64,000 nt of DNA from Algibacter sp. L3A6. Lineage in GTDB: Bacteria; Bacteroidota; Bacteroidia; Flavobacteriales; Flavobacteriaceae. The notes below the pieces were generated by a model, which saw only the letters and a program-made list of their open reading frames with translations, was not told the DNA's origin and did no database searches. Numbering within the stretch: the stretch's first letter is position 1; every line of letters begins with the position of its first letter. Both the position numbers and the translations under genes were made by a program. Shown here one piece after another: positions 53,838 to 63,677 of the stretch. The DNA lies in NCBI RefSeq assembly GCF_009796825.1, contig NZ_CP047030.1, positions 1 through 64,000 on the forward strand, read 5' to 3'.

Positions 53838-55997
53838 TTGATAAGAACAAAATTTATATACACTTTCATCATTTTCTTTCTTGGAATTTCGACAATTATA
53901 ACCGCACAAGACAAAAAGAAAATAAGCATTGAATATGCTGGACGATTAAATGTAGATGAAGAAAATTATCCCGGAGCAAAAGTACTAACACGTAACAGTA
54001 TGCAACAGGTACATATTGCCCATGCAGGTAGTAATATGTGGTGCGATAAAGCGATTTACTACAGTGGTGAGAATTTTGTTGAGGCCTATGGAAATGTTAT
54101 TGTAAAACAAGGAGACACCATTACAATGACCTCTAAATATGTCGAGTATAGTGGCTCCTCACAACTCGCATTTGCTAGTGGTGAAGTTGTTTTAAAAAGT
54201 CCTAATTCAACTATTTCTTCAGATACATTATATTTTGATAGAGTAAAACAGCAATCCTTTTATAAAAGCGGTGGTAATGTCGTAAAAGATTCTTCAGGTA
54301 CTATTACAAGTAAAATTGGTCGTTATTACATGAAAGACAAAAAATTTCAATTTGTTGACGATGTTGTTTTAACAGGTGACGGCACTGTTGTAAATTCAAA
54401 TTATTTCGATTTTTATGAAGATACGGGGCTTGCTTATTTATTCGGCCCATCAACCATAACAACAGAAGATAGCAAAACCTATTGCGAGAAGGGTTTTTAT
54501 GATACAAAAAACAAAACTGGGTATGCACTGAAAGATTCTAAGATATATTATGATGATCGTATTATCGAAGGTGATAGTCTATATTTTGATAACACAAAAA
54601 GTTTTGCTTCTGCAACCAACAATATTAAAATTACTGATACTATAAATAAGAGTATTGTAACGGGGCATTACGCCGAAGTTTTTAGAGCTAAAGATTCACT
54701 TTTTATAACTAAACGTGCTTTAGTCACCACAGTTCAAGAAAAAGATTCTGTATACCTTCATGCTGATAAAATAATGGTTACCGGTAAACCGGAAAATAGG
54801 ATTACTCGAGCCTATTACAATGCTAAACTCTTCAAGACAGACATTAGTGCCAAAGCCGATTCTATTCACGCTAATCAAAATACAGGTATTACCGAATTAA
54901 TAAATCTAGACCGCTTTGCTCCTACCGATGCTTTTTCAACAAAGCGACGCCCTATCCTTTGGAATAACGCAAACCAAATGACGGGAGATACTATTCATTT
55001 AATCTCTAATTCAAAAACAGAAAAATTAGATTCACTTCGTGTGTTTAATAACGCTTTTATAATTAGTAAAGACACTATTAGTGAAAATGGATATAATCAA
55101 ATTTTTGGAATAACCTTAGTTGGTTTATTCAATGATGCCAATGAATTAAGAGAAGTGAACATTAATAAAAATGCAGAATCTATATTCTATACACGTGATG
55201 AAAATCAAGAATTAATAGGTATCGACAAAGCTAAATCTGGTAGTATAAAGATGTTATTTGCCAATAGTGACATTGAAGAGTATACGCGATTAAATACTGT
55301 TGATGGCACACTATTCCCTGAAAAAGATTATCAAGAAAAAGATAAATTCCTAAAAGGTTTTGATTGGAGGGAAGATGAGCGCCCTCTAAGTGTTGACGAT
55401 TTATTTAAAGAAGACAAGCCTTTTAAATTAACTGTTATTAAAGGCTTGGAAGATTATGTGCCACAAGAGAACTTTTTTGATGAGGAGTTATTGGAGCGGA
55501 TAAATCAAGAAAATAGAAACAATAAAATAAAAAGAACCATACTAAACATATCGAAATCTGATAATGGTTTTAAAAACCTACTTAAATTTGAAAACACCTT
55601 TACAAATGCCATTTGGAGAAAAAGAGCTTTAAAAATTAAAAATACAGATGAATTATCGCCGGATAAACGTAATAACACAATATTAATTAAAGGTACTAAT
55701 GCAGGTACCCCAGATGGCTATCTTATTCAATCTATCAATAATACTTCTGGTACTTTCAAATTTTCCGTTTGGCTCAAAGGCGTAGGAAAAATACTTGTAT
55801 CACTTCAAGAGCAAGGAGGTAACTATACCAAATACAAAACATTATCCATAAATTTAACAAACGAATGGAATCAATATGAAGTAACAGGGACAAAAGAAAA
55901 TGATGGAAATAAACTTAGATGTGCCATATATAATATTCATGTAAACGAAGCATTCAATATTTGGCAGGCTTCATTAATTGAAATTAAACAGAAATAG
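53838..55997 (+). CDS. OstA/LptA-like organic-solvent-tolerance family protein
   Basis: A 719-residue exported protein. A signal peptide (about 5-23, ending ITAQ) is followed by repeated OstA beta-jellyroll segments of about 20 residues over 60-400 (AYGNVIVKQGDTITMTSKYVEY, then YYDDRIIEGDSLYFDN and similar), as in LptA and LptD N-terminal domains that bridge lipopolysaccharide across the periplasm. It is much longer than LptA; the second half (about 400-719) is not recognised beyond a jelly-roll-like C-terminus resembling a carbohydrate-binding fold (SGTFKFSVWLKGVGK). The start is a TTG, as no ATG precedes the signal peptide. It lies 8 bp before the aminotransferase gene. Confidence 0.82.
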   Translation: MIRTKFIYTFIIFFLGISTIITAQDKKKISIEYAGRLNVDEENYPGAKVLTRNSMQQVHIAHAGSNMWCDKAIYYSGENFVEAYGNVIVKQGDTITMTSKYVEYSGSSQLAFASGEVVLKSPNSTISSDTLYFDRVKQQSFYKSGGNVVKDSSGTITSKIGRYYMKDKKFQFVDDVVLTGDGTVVNSNYFDFYEDTGLAYLFGPSTITTEDSKTYCEKGFYDTKNKTGYALKDSKIYYDDRIIEGDSLYFDNTKSFASATNNIKITDTINKSIVTGHYAEVFRAKDSLFITKRALVTTVQEKDSVYLHADKIMVTGKPENRITRAYYNAKLFKTDISAKADSIHANQNTGITELINLDRFAPTDAFSTKRRPILWNNANQMTGDTIHLISNSKTEKLDSLRVFNNAFIISKDTISENGYNQIFGITLVGLFNDANELREVNINKNAESIFYTRDENQELIGIDKAKSGSIKMLFANSDIEEYTRLNTVDGTLFPEKDYQEKDKFLKGFDWREDERPLSVDDLFKEDKPFKLTVIKGLEDYVPQENFFDEELLERINQENRNNKIKRTILNISKSDNGFKNLLKFENTFTNAIWRKRALKIKNTDELSPDKRNNTILIKGTNAGTPDGYLIQSINNTSGTFKFSVWLKGVGKILVSLQEQGGNYTKYKTLSINLTNEWNQYEVTGTKENDGNKLRCAIYNIHVNEAFNIWQASLIEIKQK

Positions 55998-56005
55998 TAT
56001 ACTGC

Positions 56006-57190
56006 ATGAAACCAGACTTCCTCCTACACCAAGCCCAAACATCACCTCATCCATTGTCAATGGAAATTTCTCATGCCAATGGATCATATATTTATGATAC
56101 AAACAATAAAGCTTATCTCGATTTTGTTGCAGGTGTTTCAGCATGTCCATTAGGTCATCAACATCCTAAAGTTAATTCTGCCATAAAAAACCAACTCGAT
56201 CAATATTCACATGTTATGGTTTATGGTGAATACATACAAAAACCTGCAGTAGAGCTCACTAAACTTTTAGCAAAACATTTACCAACATCATTACAATCCA
56301 CATATTTAACTAATTCAGGAACTGAAGCTATAGAAGGCGCACTAAAGTTAGCAAAACGTGCTACTGGGAGAAGTGAAATGATAGCAGCAAATCACGCATA
56401 CCACGGTAACACCATGGGAGCTTTGAGCGTAATGGGCTATGAAGAAAGAAAACAAGCCTTCAGACCATTACTTCCTGATGTTAAATTTATAGAATTTAAT
56501 AACGGGGATGATCTCACCAAAATAACAACAAAAACTGCTTGTGTTATTTTAGAAACTATACAAGGTGGAGCTGGCTTTATAGAACCGAGAAACCAATATT
56601 TAGAAAAAGTAAGAAAACAATGTGATGCCGTTGGAGCTCTTTTAATTCTAGATGAAATTCAACCAGGTATTGGAAGAACAGGTAAACTTTTTGGGTTTGA
56701 ACATTACAATTGTATTCCTGATATTTTAGTTACCGGCAAAGGGCTTGGAGGCGGTATGCCTATTGGTGCATTTACAGCATCTCTTGAATTGATGAATCTT
56801 TTACAAGATAACCCCAAGCTTGGTCATATTACTACTTTTGGAGGCCATCCCGTAATTGCCGCCTCTGCATTAGCAACTCTAACTGAAATTACTGAAAGTA
56901 ATTTGATAGAACAAACCCTTCAAAAAGAACAACTCTTTAGAAAACTATTAGTTCACCCTTTAATAAAAGAAATTCGTGGTAGAGGTTTAATGTTAGCCAT
57001 AATAACACCTTCTGCAGATATAACAAATGCACTAATTTTAAAATGTCAAGATGCCGGATTAATACTATTTTGGCTACTTTTTGAGCCAAAAGCAGTTAGA
57101 ATTACTCCTCCATTAACTATTTCTAACATCGAAATTAAGGAAGGTTGTTCTAAAATATTGAATATTTTAGATAAAATAAAAAACACATAA
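56006..57190 (+). CDS. Class III pyridoxal-phosphate aminotransferase
   Basis: A 394-residue acetylornithine/4-aminobutyrate-type aminotransferase. The PLP site includes NSGTEAIEGALKLAKR (about 103-118), the cofactor aspartate in LILDEIQPGIGRTGKLFGFEH (214-234) and Lys245 in VTGKGLGGGMPIGA, all intact. It could act in arginine, GABA or beta-amino acid metabolism; nothing near by settles which. It follows the OstA-like gene by 8 bp and is probably co-transcribed with it, an unexpected pairing kept in flavobacteria. Confidence 0.9.
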   Translation: MKPDFLLHQAQTSPHPLSMEISHANGSYIYDTNNKAYLDFVAGVSACPLGHQHPKVNSAIKNQLDQYSHVMVYGEYIQKPAVELTKLLAKHLPTSLQSTYLTNSGTEAIEGALKLAKRATGRSEMIAANHAYHGNTMGALSVMGYEERKQAFRPLLPDVKFIEFNNGDDLTKITTKTACVILETIQGGAGFIEPRNQYLEKVRKQCDAVGALLILDEIQPGIGRTGKLFGFEHYNCIPDILVTGKGLGGGMPIGAFTASLELMNLLQDNPKLGHITTFGGHPVIAASALATLTEITESNLIEQTLQKEQLFRKLLVHPLIKEIRGRGLMLAIITPSADITNALILKCQDAGLILFWLLFEPKAVRITPPLTISNIEIKEGCSKILNILDKIKNT

Positions 57191-57337
57191 AACACTAAAT
57201 AACAGGTTTTTATGTTTTTATTTTTCAAAATAAAATAAAAATGTTCATTACTTTGTTAAAAACATTTACCTCAGTTTTGGTGTAAACCATAAATAGAATA
57301 CTAACTTTAATAAAGTAGAAAACATACAAAAGTGCTT

Positions 57338-58729
57338 ATGGAGTACGGTCACGACCACAATAATAGCTTACCTCTAACTAAATTTGAATCGATGCTTAAA
57401 ACAAATCATGTTTTATTTTTCGATTCAGAAGAGTTCGAAAATATCATTCACCATTATCTTAACTTAGGAAAAATTGCTTTAGCGAAAAAAGCAATTAAGC
57501 TAGGTTTGGACCAGCACCCTACATCCATCAATTTAAAATTATTTAGAGTTGAAGTTTTCGTTTTTGAAGACAAACTTGAAGAAGCCGATCTTTTATTAGA
57601 TCAGCTTTATAGTCTTGATCCACAAAACGAAGAAATATACATTCAAAAAGCCAATATTTTTTCTAAAAAAGATAATCACGAAAAAGCAATAGAGGTCTTA
57701 AAACAAGCTCTAAAATTAGCTGACGATGTAGTTGATCTATACTCGTTAATAGGAATGGAATACTTGTTTTTGGATAAATTTGAAGAGGCAAAAATTAATT
57801 TCATGAAATGCTTAGAAAGTGATATTGAAGACTATTCATCACTTTACAATATTATATATTGCTTCGAATATTTAAATCAAAATGAAGAGGCTATCACTTA
57901 CTTAAACACCTTTTTAGATAAAAACCCGTATTGCGAAGTCGCATGGCACCAATTAGGTATTCAATATTTTGCACTAAAAAAACTAAAAAAAGCATTAGCA
58001 GCATTTGATTTTGCAATTATTTCCGACGATACTTTTATTGGAGCATACATTGAACGTGGTAAAGTATTAGAAAAACTAGGACGATACGAAGATGCCATCG
58101 AAAATTACTCAATCACTTTAAAATTAGATGACCCTACATCTTTCGCTCTCTTACATATTGGTAACTGCTACGAGAAGCTTAAAAAAGATGATTTAGCACT
58201 CCAATATTATGATAGAACCGTACATGAAGACCCTTTATTAGATAAAGGCTGGATTGCTATTACAAAGTTTTATAATAAACGAAAAAACTATCAACGTGCT
58301 CTTTATTTTATAAATAAAGCCATCAATATTGATTCGGAGAACGTGATGTATTGGAAACTTTATGCACAAATAAACCAACGTTTAAATTTTTATGAAGAAG
58401 CAGAACGTGGTTACAAAAAAACGCTAGAGCTTGGTAATTACGAACTAAACACTTGGTTAACCCGAGGCGATTTACTTATTAAATTAGGTGAAACAGAAGC
58501 AGCTATTGATAATTTTGAACAAGCTGTAGAGTTTTACTCAGATAGCGCAGAATTAGAGTACCGCTTAGCTGGATTGTATTTAGCACTTCACGAAACGGAT
58601 AAAGGGACATTTCATTTAAAGAATGCTATAAATATCAATGAAGAATATAGCTTTATTATTGAAGAACTTTTTCCTGAAATCTACAAGAAAGTTGCAGTAC
58701 AAAGCTTACTAAAACAAAATTCGAAGTAA
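57338..58729 (+). CDS. Tetratricopeptide-repeat protein
   Basis: A helical protein of 463 residues made of about ten TPR units of 34 residues (for example FIGAYIERGKVLEKLGRYEDAIENYSITLKLD), with no signal peptide or membrane helix. TPRs are protein-binding scaffolds; the partner is unknown. I take the ATG at 57338; the longer frame starts at a GTG 6 bp earlier. It opens a run with two DUF368 genes, aroE and the DUF349 gene that I recall as a common flavobacterial arrangement. Confidence 0.92.
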   Translation: MEYGHDHNNSLPLTKFESMLKTNHVLFFDSEEFENIIHHYLNLGKIALAKKAIKLGLDQHPTSINLKLFRVEVFVFEDKLEEADLLLDQLYSLDPQNEEIYIQKANIFSKKDNHEKAIEVLKQALKLADDVVDLYSLIGMEYLFLDKFEEAKINFMKCLESDIEDYSSLYNIIYCFEYLNQNEEAITYLNTFLDKNPYCEVAWHQLGIQYFALKKLKKALAAFDFAIISDDTFIGAYIERGKVLEKLGRYEDAIENYSITLKLDDPTSFALLHIGNCYEKLKKDDLALQYYDRTVHEDPLLDKGWIAITKFYNKRKNYQRALYFINKAINIDSENVMYWKLYAQINQRLNFYEEAERGYKKTLELGNYELNTWLTRGDLLIKLGETEAAIDNFEQAVEFYSDSAELEYRLAGLYLALHETDKGTFHLKNAININEEYSFIIEELFPEIYKKVAVQSLLKQNSK

Positions 58730-58798
58730 GTTTTATATTCTGTATAAACGTTTTCATTAAAATACATACCTTTGGTTTTTTACGTAAAAAATCAAAAC

Positions 58799-59719
58799 AT
58801 GCAAAGACAATTAAAAGACTATTTAATTATTTCGCTTAAAGGCCTTGCTATGGGAGCAGCCGATGCCGTTCCAGGCGTTTCAGGTGGTACTATTGCTTTT
58901 ATTTCAGGTATTTACGAAGAATTAATAAATTCCATAAGCAATATAAATGCCGATTTGATTAAGTCACTTTTCACTAAAGGTATAAAGCCTTTTTGGCAAC
59001 AACTAAACGGTAATTTTTTAATAGCGCTATTAGCTGGTATTATGGTCAGTTTCGTATCTGTAATGCGCTTAGCAAAATACTTATTAGAAAATCATCCTGT
59101 GCTTATTTGGTCTTTCTTTTTCGGCCTTATTGTGGCGAGTATTTTTTTTGTTGGAAAACAAATTCAAAAATGGAGCTTAGCCGTAATAATTAGTTTAGTT
59201 GTTGGTGCGTTTATAGCCTTTTACATTACAACACTTCCTGCTTCATCTAATAATGAAAACCCTTGGTTTCTATTTATCGCCGGAGCTATCGCCATTTGCG
59301 CTATGATTTTACCAGGAATTTCTGGAGCATTCATTTTAATAATTTTAGGCGCATACAAAGCTTTAAGTGATGCTTTCCATGATTTTGATATCAAGAAAAT
59401 ATTAATTTTTGCAAGTGGAGCTCTTGTTGGTCTTTTAAGTTTTAGTCATTTATTAAAATGGTTGTTCAAACATTATCATAACATCACCTTAGCAGTACTT
59501 ACAGGTTTTATTTTTGGATCTCTAAACAAAGTTTGGCCTTGGAAAAAAACATTAACATGGCACACTAATTCTGAAGGAATTAAATCTGCCGTTTTACAAG
59601 AAAGTGTTTCACCTTTTTCTTTCGATGGAAATAACCAATTACTTTTTGCTATTATCTTAATGATTCTAGGATTTTTAACTATTTTTATTCTTGAAAAAGT
59701 GGGCAATAAAAAACAATAA
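58799..59719 (+). CDS. DUF368 membrane protein (PopT-like polyprenyl-phosphate transporter)
   Basis: A 306-residue polytopic membrane protein with about eight helices. The DUF368 signature GAADAVPGVSGGTIAF and the second inverted copy MILPGISGAFILIILGAYKAL are present. Members of this family (PopT) were shown to recycle undecaprenyl phosphate across the cytoplasmic membrane. The ATG at 58799 is preferred over a TTG nine codons upstream because the shorter form begins right before the first helix. It overlaps the next DUF368 gene by one base. Confidence 0.9.
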   Translation: MQRQLKDYLIISLKGLAMGAADAVPGVSGGTIAFISGIYEELINSISNINADLIKSLFTKGIKPFWQQLNGNFLIALLAGIMVSFVSVMRLAKYLLENHPVLIWSFFFGLIVASIFFVGKQIQKWSLAVIISLVVGAFIAFYITTLPASSNNENPWFLFIAGAIAICAMILPGISGAFILIILGAYKALSDAFHDFDIKKILIFASGALVGLLSFSHLLKWLFKHYHNITLAVLTGFIFGSLNKVWPWKKTLTWHTNSEGIKSAVLQESVSPFSFDGNNQLLFAIILMILGFLTIFILEKVGNKKQ

Positions 59720-60738
59720 TGGAAAGCACCAGAACACTTACCGATAAAATTTTTCTAATCCTAAAAGGATTAGGGATGGGTGCTGCCAATAAGGTACCCG
59801 GAATTTCTGGTGGTGTTGTCGCTTTTGTTGCTGGTTTTTATGAAGAATTTATTTACTCCTTAAAAAAAGTAAATGGAAAAGCTTTTAAACTCTTAATTAA
59901 TGGGCGCTTTAAAAGCTTCTATAATTACATAAATGGGCGTTTTTTAAGTTTGCTTTTCTTTGGGATGATTGTTAGCTATTTTAGTATTTCCAAAATCCTG
60001 GATTATCTTATAAAACAATATGAACTCTTTGTTTGGAGTGTGTTCTTCGGAATGATAATTGGCTCAATTTACTATATAAATAAAGATTTTAAAGACCGTA
60101 ATTATCAAACCTATCTATCACTAGCTATTGGTATTTTACTAGGTGTTGGTATTAGCTTTTTAAATCCTGCTAAGGAAAACGATAATCTTTGGTTTGTATT
60201 TTTCTGTGGCATTATAAGTGTTTCAGGCATGACCTTACCTGGGTTTTCAGGTTCATTTATTCTCATTTTACTTGGTAACTATGTACTCCTTTTAGTCGAT
60301 TCTGTAAATGCCCTTTACGATACTTTTTCCGAAATAATTAGAAGTGATTTTGGTTTTACCACAAATCCGGAACGTTTAAGAATGCTACAAGTACTCGCTG
60401 TCTTTACTTTAGGCTCAGTAGCAGGTTTAGTAACTTTTTCGCATTTATTAAGCTATATTTTAAAACGTTACAAAAGCATTACCACTTCATCAATATTAGG
60501 TTTCATTATAGGTTCTTTAGGCGTTGTTTGGCCTTGGAAAAAAACAATCTACAAACTAGATCAAAATGGTGGTTTTCTATTCGATTCTACAGGATCTAAA
60601 GTGGTTCATAATTATCAACGCTTTTTCCCTGAATTAAACACCGATACTTATTTAGCTATTGGCTTTATATTACTAGGCATAGCATTTGTTTTAGGCTTAG
60701 AGTGGTACGGACAAAAAACAAGACATATACAAGAATAA
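59719..60738 (+). CDS. Second DUF368 membrane protein (PopT-like)
   Basis: A 339-residue paralogue of the preceding protein: GAANKVPGISGGVVAF near the N-terminus, MTLPGFSGSFILILLGNYVLL in the second half and GSLGVVWPWKKT towards the end, as in the first copy (GSLNKVWPWKKT). The ATG shares its A with the stop of the first gene (TAATG), so the two are translationally coupled and may form a heterodimer or have separate substrates. Transport of polyprenyl phosphate is inferred from the family. Confidence 0.9.
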   Translation: MESTRTLTDKIFLILKGLGMGAANKVPGISGGVVAFVAGFYEEFIYSLKKVNGKAFKLLINGRFKSFYNYINGRFLSLLFFGMIVSYFSISKILDYLIKQYELFVWSVFFGMIIGSIYYINKDFKDRNYQTYLSLAIGILLGVGISFLNPAKENDNLWFVFFCGIISVSGMTLPGFSGSFILILLGNYVLLLVDSVNALYDTFSEIIRSDFGFTTNPERLRMLQVLAVFTLGSVAGLVTFSHLLSYILKRYKSITTSSILGFIIGSLGVVWPWKKTIYKLDQNGGFLFDSTGSKVVHNYQRFFPELNTDTYLAIGFILLGIAFVLGLEWYGQKTRHIQE

Positions 60739-60754
60739 TATAAAAAATTATCAA

Positions 60755-61492
60755 GTGAAAAAATTAGGACTTTTAGGCAAAGATATATCATATTCATTTT
60801 CAAGAAATTATTTCAAAAACAAATTTGAAAATGAAAAAATAACAGATACGAGCTACGAAAATTTCGATTTAGAAAACATAGATTTATTTCCTTCAATTAT
60901 AAAAAACACAGAAAACATAAAGGGTTTAAACGTGACTATTCCTTATAAAGAAGCGGTTATGCCTTTTCTTGATAAAATAAATAAAAAAGCGAAAGCTATT
61001 GGAGCGGTTAACACCATAAAAATTACAAAAAAAGGGAAACTTGTTGGCTATAATACAGACTGTTATGGTTTTAAAAACACACTTAAACCTTTCGTAAAAC
61101 CATATCATAAAAAAGCTTTAATTCTAGGTACAGGTGGTGCAAGTAAAGCAGTCGCTTTCAGTTTAAAAGAATTAGGAATAGATTATAAATATGTTTCTAG
61201 AAAACACTCTAAAGGAGTAACTTTTACTTATGAAGATTTAACAGAAACCATTGTAGCAGAACACGAAGTGATTGTAAACTGTACGCCATTAGGGACATTT
61301 CCGAACATTGAAGTTTGCGCAAATATTCCATACAACGGTATAACGAATAAACATATTCTATTCGATTTAATATACAATCCAGATCAAACTAAATTCCTGA
61401 AACAAGGTAAGGATAATGGCGCAACAACTATTAACGGATTAAATATGCTTAAATTACAAGCAGAAAAATCGTGGGCCATTTGGGATTTATAA
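60755..61492 (+). CDS. aroE: Shikimate dehydrogenase
   Basis: Reduces 3-dehydroshikimate to shikimate in aromatic amino-acid synthesis. The 245-residue protein starts at GTG, with the N-terminal LGLLGKDISYSFSRNYF (3-19, substrate serines), the catalytic Lys in LNVTIPYKEAVMPF (about 59-72), NTDCYGF (about 95-101) and the NADP-binding ILGTGGASKAVAF (about 119-131). All are intact. It follows the second DUF368 gene by 16 bp. Confidence 0.97.
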   Translation: MKKLGLLGKDISYSFSRNYFKNKFENEKITDTSYENFDLENIDLFPSIIKNTENIKGLNVTIPYKEAVMPFLDKINKKAKAIGAVNTIKITKKGKLVGYNTDCYGFKNTLKPFVKPYHKKALILGTGGASKAVAFSLKELGIDYKYVSRKHSKGVTFTYEDLTETIVAEHEVIVNCTPLGTFPNIEVCANIPYNGITNKHILFDLIYNPDQTKFLKQGKDNGATTINGLNMLKLQAEKSWAIWDL

Positions 61493-61581
61493 AAAATATC
61501 CACACCTAAGCCTTTGTTAATAATAGACTTGTTAGTATCTTTAAAGTCTATAGTAAAAACTACGAACCTAAACATTTTATA

Positions 61582-63579
61582 ATGTCTGACTTAAATAACC
61601 CTAACGCAGAAAACGCAGATCATGCTAATCCTGTAAAAAGTGAATCTATTACACCAGAAACAACGGCTCCTGAAGCTATAACTCCTGATGATTCACAAAC
61701 TTCTGAAACACCAATTACTGAAGTACAAACAGAAGATACTGTAGCCGCTACACCTGCCCCTGTAAAAGGAGACAGTGAAGATGATGAAGTTCTAAATGAA
61801 ATTGAAGAATCTAACGCAGAAGATGCCGAAGATGAAGGAAACAAAGATAGACACACCATTGAAGTTAAGGAATACGATAGCATGTCGCTTGAAGCTTTAG
61901 CCATTGAGTTAGAAAAACTTGTTCAAGGACAAAAAGTACAGGCTATAAAATCTCATGTAGATGGTATTAATGCCGAGTTTAAAACAAAGCACCAAGCCTT
62001 AGTTGAAGAGAAAAAAGAAGAGTTTTTAAATGAAGGAGGAAATGAAATTGATTTCTACTACGCCTCTCCTATTGAAAAACGATACAAGGCAGCTTACAAA
62101 GAATACCGAAATAAACTTAACGATCACTACAAAAGTTTAGAGAAAAACTTAAAGCAAAACTTAACCGATAAGCTAGAAATAATTGAAGAGCTTAAAGGTT
62201 TAATTAATGTTGAAGAGAATATAAATACAACTTACAAACACTTTAAAGAATTACAAGAACGTTGGAGAACAACCGGACCAATTCCGAGAGATAAATACAA
62301 TAACGCTTGGAATAGCTACCACCACCATGTGGAGTTATTTTACGATTTTTTACACCTTAACAGAGATTTACGCGATTTAGATTTTAAGCATAATTTAGAA
62401 AAGAAATTATTAATTATTGAGCGCGCTGAAGAGTTAGCGCAAGATGATAATGTAATGCGATCGTTTAGAGAACTTCAAGAATTACACAAAATGTGGAAAG
62501 AAGAGCTCGGCCCTGTTGGTAAAGAACATCGTGAAGAAATTTGGGATCGTTTTAAAGCTGCAACAAAAATTATAAACGATAAACGCCAAGTTTATTACAA
62601 AGAAATTGATAAGGTTTACGATAAAAACCTAGAAACTAAATTAGAAATAATTGCTAATATAGAATTTGTTGCTGCACAACCTGCAGGCTCGCATAGTGAA
62701 TGGCAAAAGCGTATTAAAATTATTGAGGATTTAAGAAACCAATTTTTTAATGCCGGAAAAGTACCTTTAAAAGTTAACGAAGATACTTGGGCTAAGTTTA
62801 AAGATGCTGTTAGAACTTTTAACAGAAACAAAAACGCTTATTACAAAGATTTAAAAAAGGAGCAATATACTAATTTACAGAAAAAATTAGAGTTAATAAA
62901 AATTGCTGAAGACAACAAAGAAAGCGAAGATACTGCGGTAACGACGCCTTTAATGAAAAAAATTCAGAACGATTGGAAAAAAATTGGGCATGTTCCAAGA
63001 AAAGACAGCGACAAAATTTGGAAACAATTTAAAGCTGCCTGTAATCACTATTTCGATAAAGTACATGCGAAAAGAAATGCAGTAAGTCAAGAACACGTTG
63101 ATGCTTTCAATAAAAAATCTGAATTACTAGAAACTCTTAAAGCTGTGACTCCTACAGATGATAAAGACAAGGATGTGGAAATCATTAAAGGACATATTAA
63201 TACTTGGAAAGATTTAGGACGTGTGCCAAACGACAAACGTTTTATTGAAGATAAATTCCAAAAAACCATTGACGATTTATTATCTAGTTTAAAAATGGAT
63301 AAAACAGAAATCGAAATGATTAAGTACGAGAACAAACTTGATAGCTTAACATCTTCTGATGGTGATACAAGAAATTTAGATAACGAACGCTTATTTATCC
63401 GTAAGAAAATGGATGAAGTAAAAGCGCAAATTAATCAGTTAGAAAATAATTTACAGTTTTTCACGAATGTAGATGAAGATAACCCGTTGGTTAAAGATGT
63501 GCACAACAACATTAAAGGCCACAAAGATTCTCTTGTTCTTTTAAAAGAAAAACTAAGAAAAATAAAAGAGCGTTATTAA
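61582..63579 (+). CDS. DUF349-repeat coiled-coil protein
   Basis: A 665-residue cytoplasmic protein with an acidic, Thr/Glu/Pro-rich disordered N-terminus (about 1-95) and about five DUF349 units of 70-75 residues (for example FKELQERWRTTGPIPRDKYNNAWNSYHHHV and IQNDWKKIGHVPRKDSDKIWKQFKAAC). The units repeat the pattern W..(I/L)G.VP....+.W..F. The C-terminus is a coiled coil. The family's function is unknown. It is preceded by aroE after 89 bp and ends in a strong terminator. Confidence 0.88.
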   Translation: MSDLNNPNAENADHANPVKSESITPETTAPEAITPDDSQTSETPITEVQTEDTVAATPAPVKGDSEDDEVLNEIEESNAEDAEDEGNKDRHTIEVKEYDSMSLEALAIELEKLVQGQKVQAIKSHVDGINAEFKTKHQALVEEKKEEFLNEGGNEIDFYYASPIEKRYKAAYKEYRNKLNDHYKSLEKNLKQNLTDKLEIIEELKGLINVEENINTTYKHFKELQERWRTTGPIPRDKYNNAWNSYHHHVELFYDFLHLNRDLRDLDFKHNLEKKLLIIERAEELAQDDNVMRSFRELQELHKMWKEELGPVGKEHREEIWDRFKAATKIINDKRQVYYKEIDKVYDKNLETKLEIIANIEFVAAQPAGSHSEWQKRIKIIEDLRNQFFNAGKVPLKVNEDTWAKFKDAVRTFNRNKNAYYKDLKKEQYTNLQKKLELIKIAEDNKESEDTAVTTPLMKKIQNDWKKIGHVPRKDSDKIWKQFKAACNHYFDKVHAKRNAVSQEHVDAFNKKSELLETLKAVTPTDDKDKDVEIIKGHINTWKDLGRVPNDKRFIEDKFQKTIDDLLSSLKMDKTEIEMIKYENKLDSLTSSDGDTRNLDNERLFIRKKMDEVKAQINQLENNLQFFTNVDEDNPLVKDVHNNIKGHKDSLVLLKEKLRKIKERY

Positions 63580-63605
63580 TTTGTAACACTTGTTTATTAC
63601 AATAG

Positions 63606-63643
63606 AAAAAAGGCAGCTTAGAAAAATTCTAAGCTGCCTTTTT
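63606..63643 (+). terminator. Bidirectional terminator between the DUF349 gene and proA
   Basis: AAAAAAGGCAGCTTAGAA and TTCTAAGCTGCCTTTTT pair perfectly around AAA. Confidence 0.92.
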
Positions 63644-63677
63644 AGTTTCATGTCGTGTTTTCTAAAACACTAAAATA

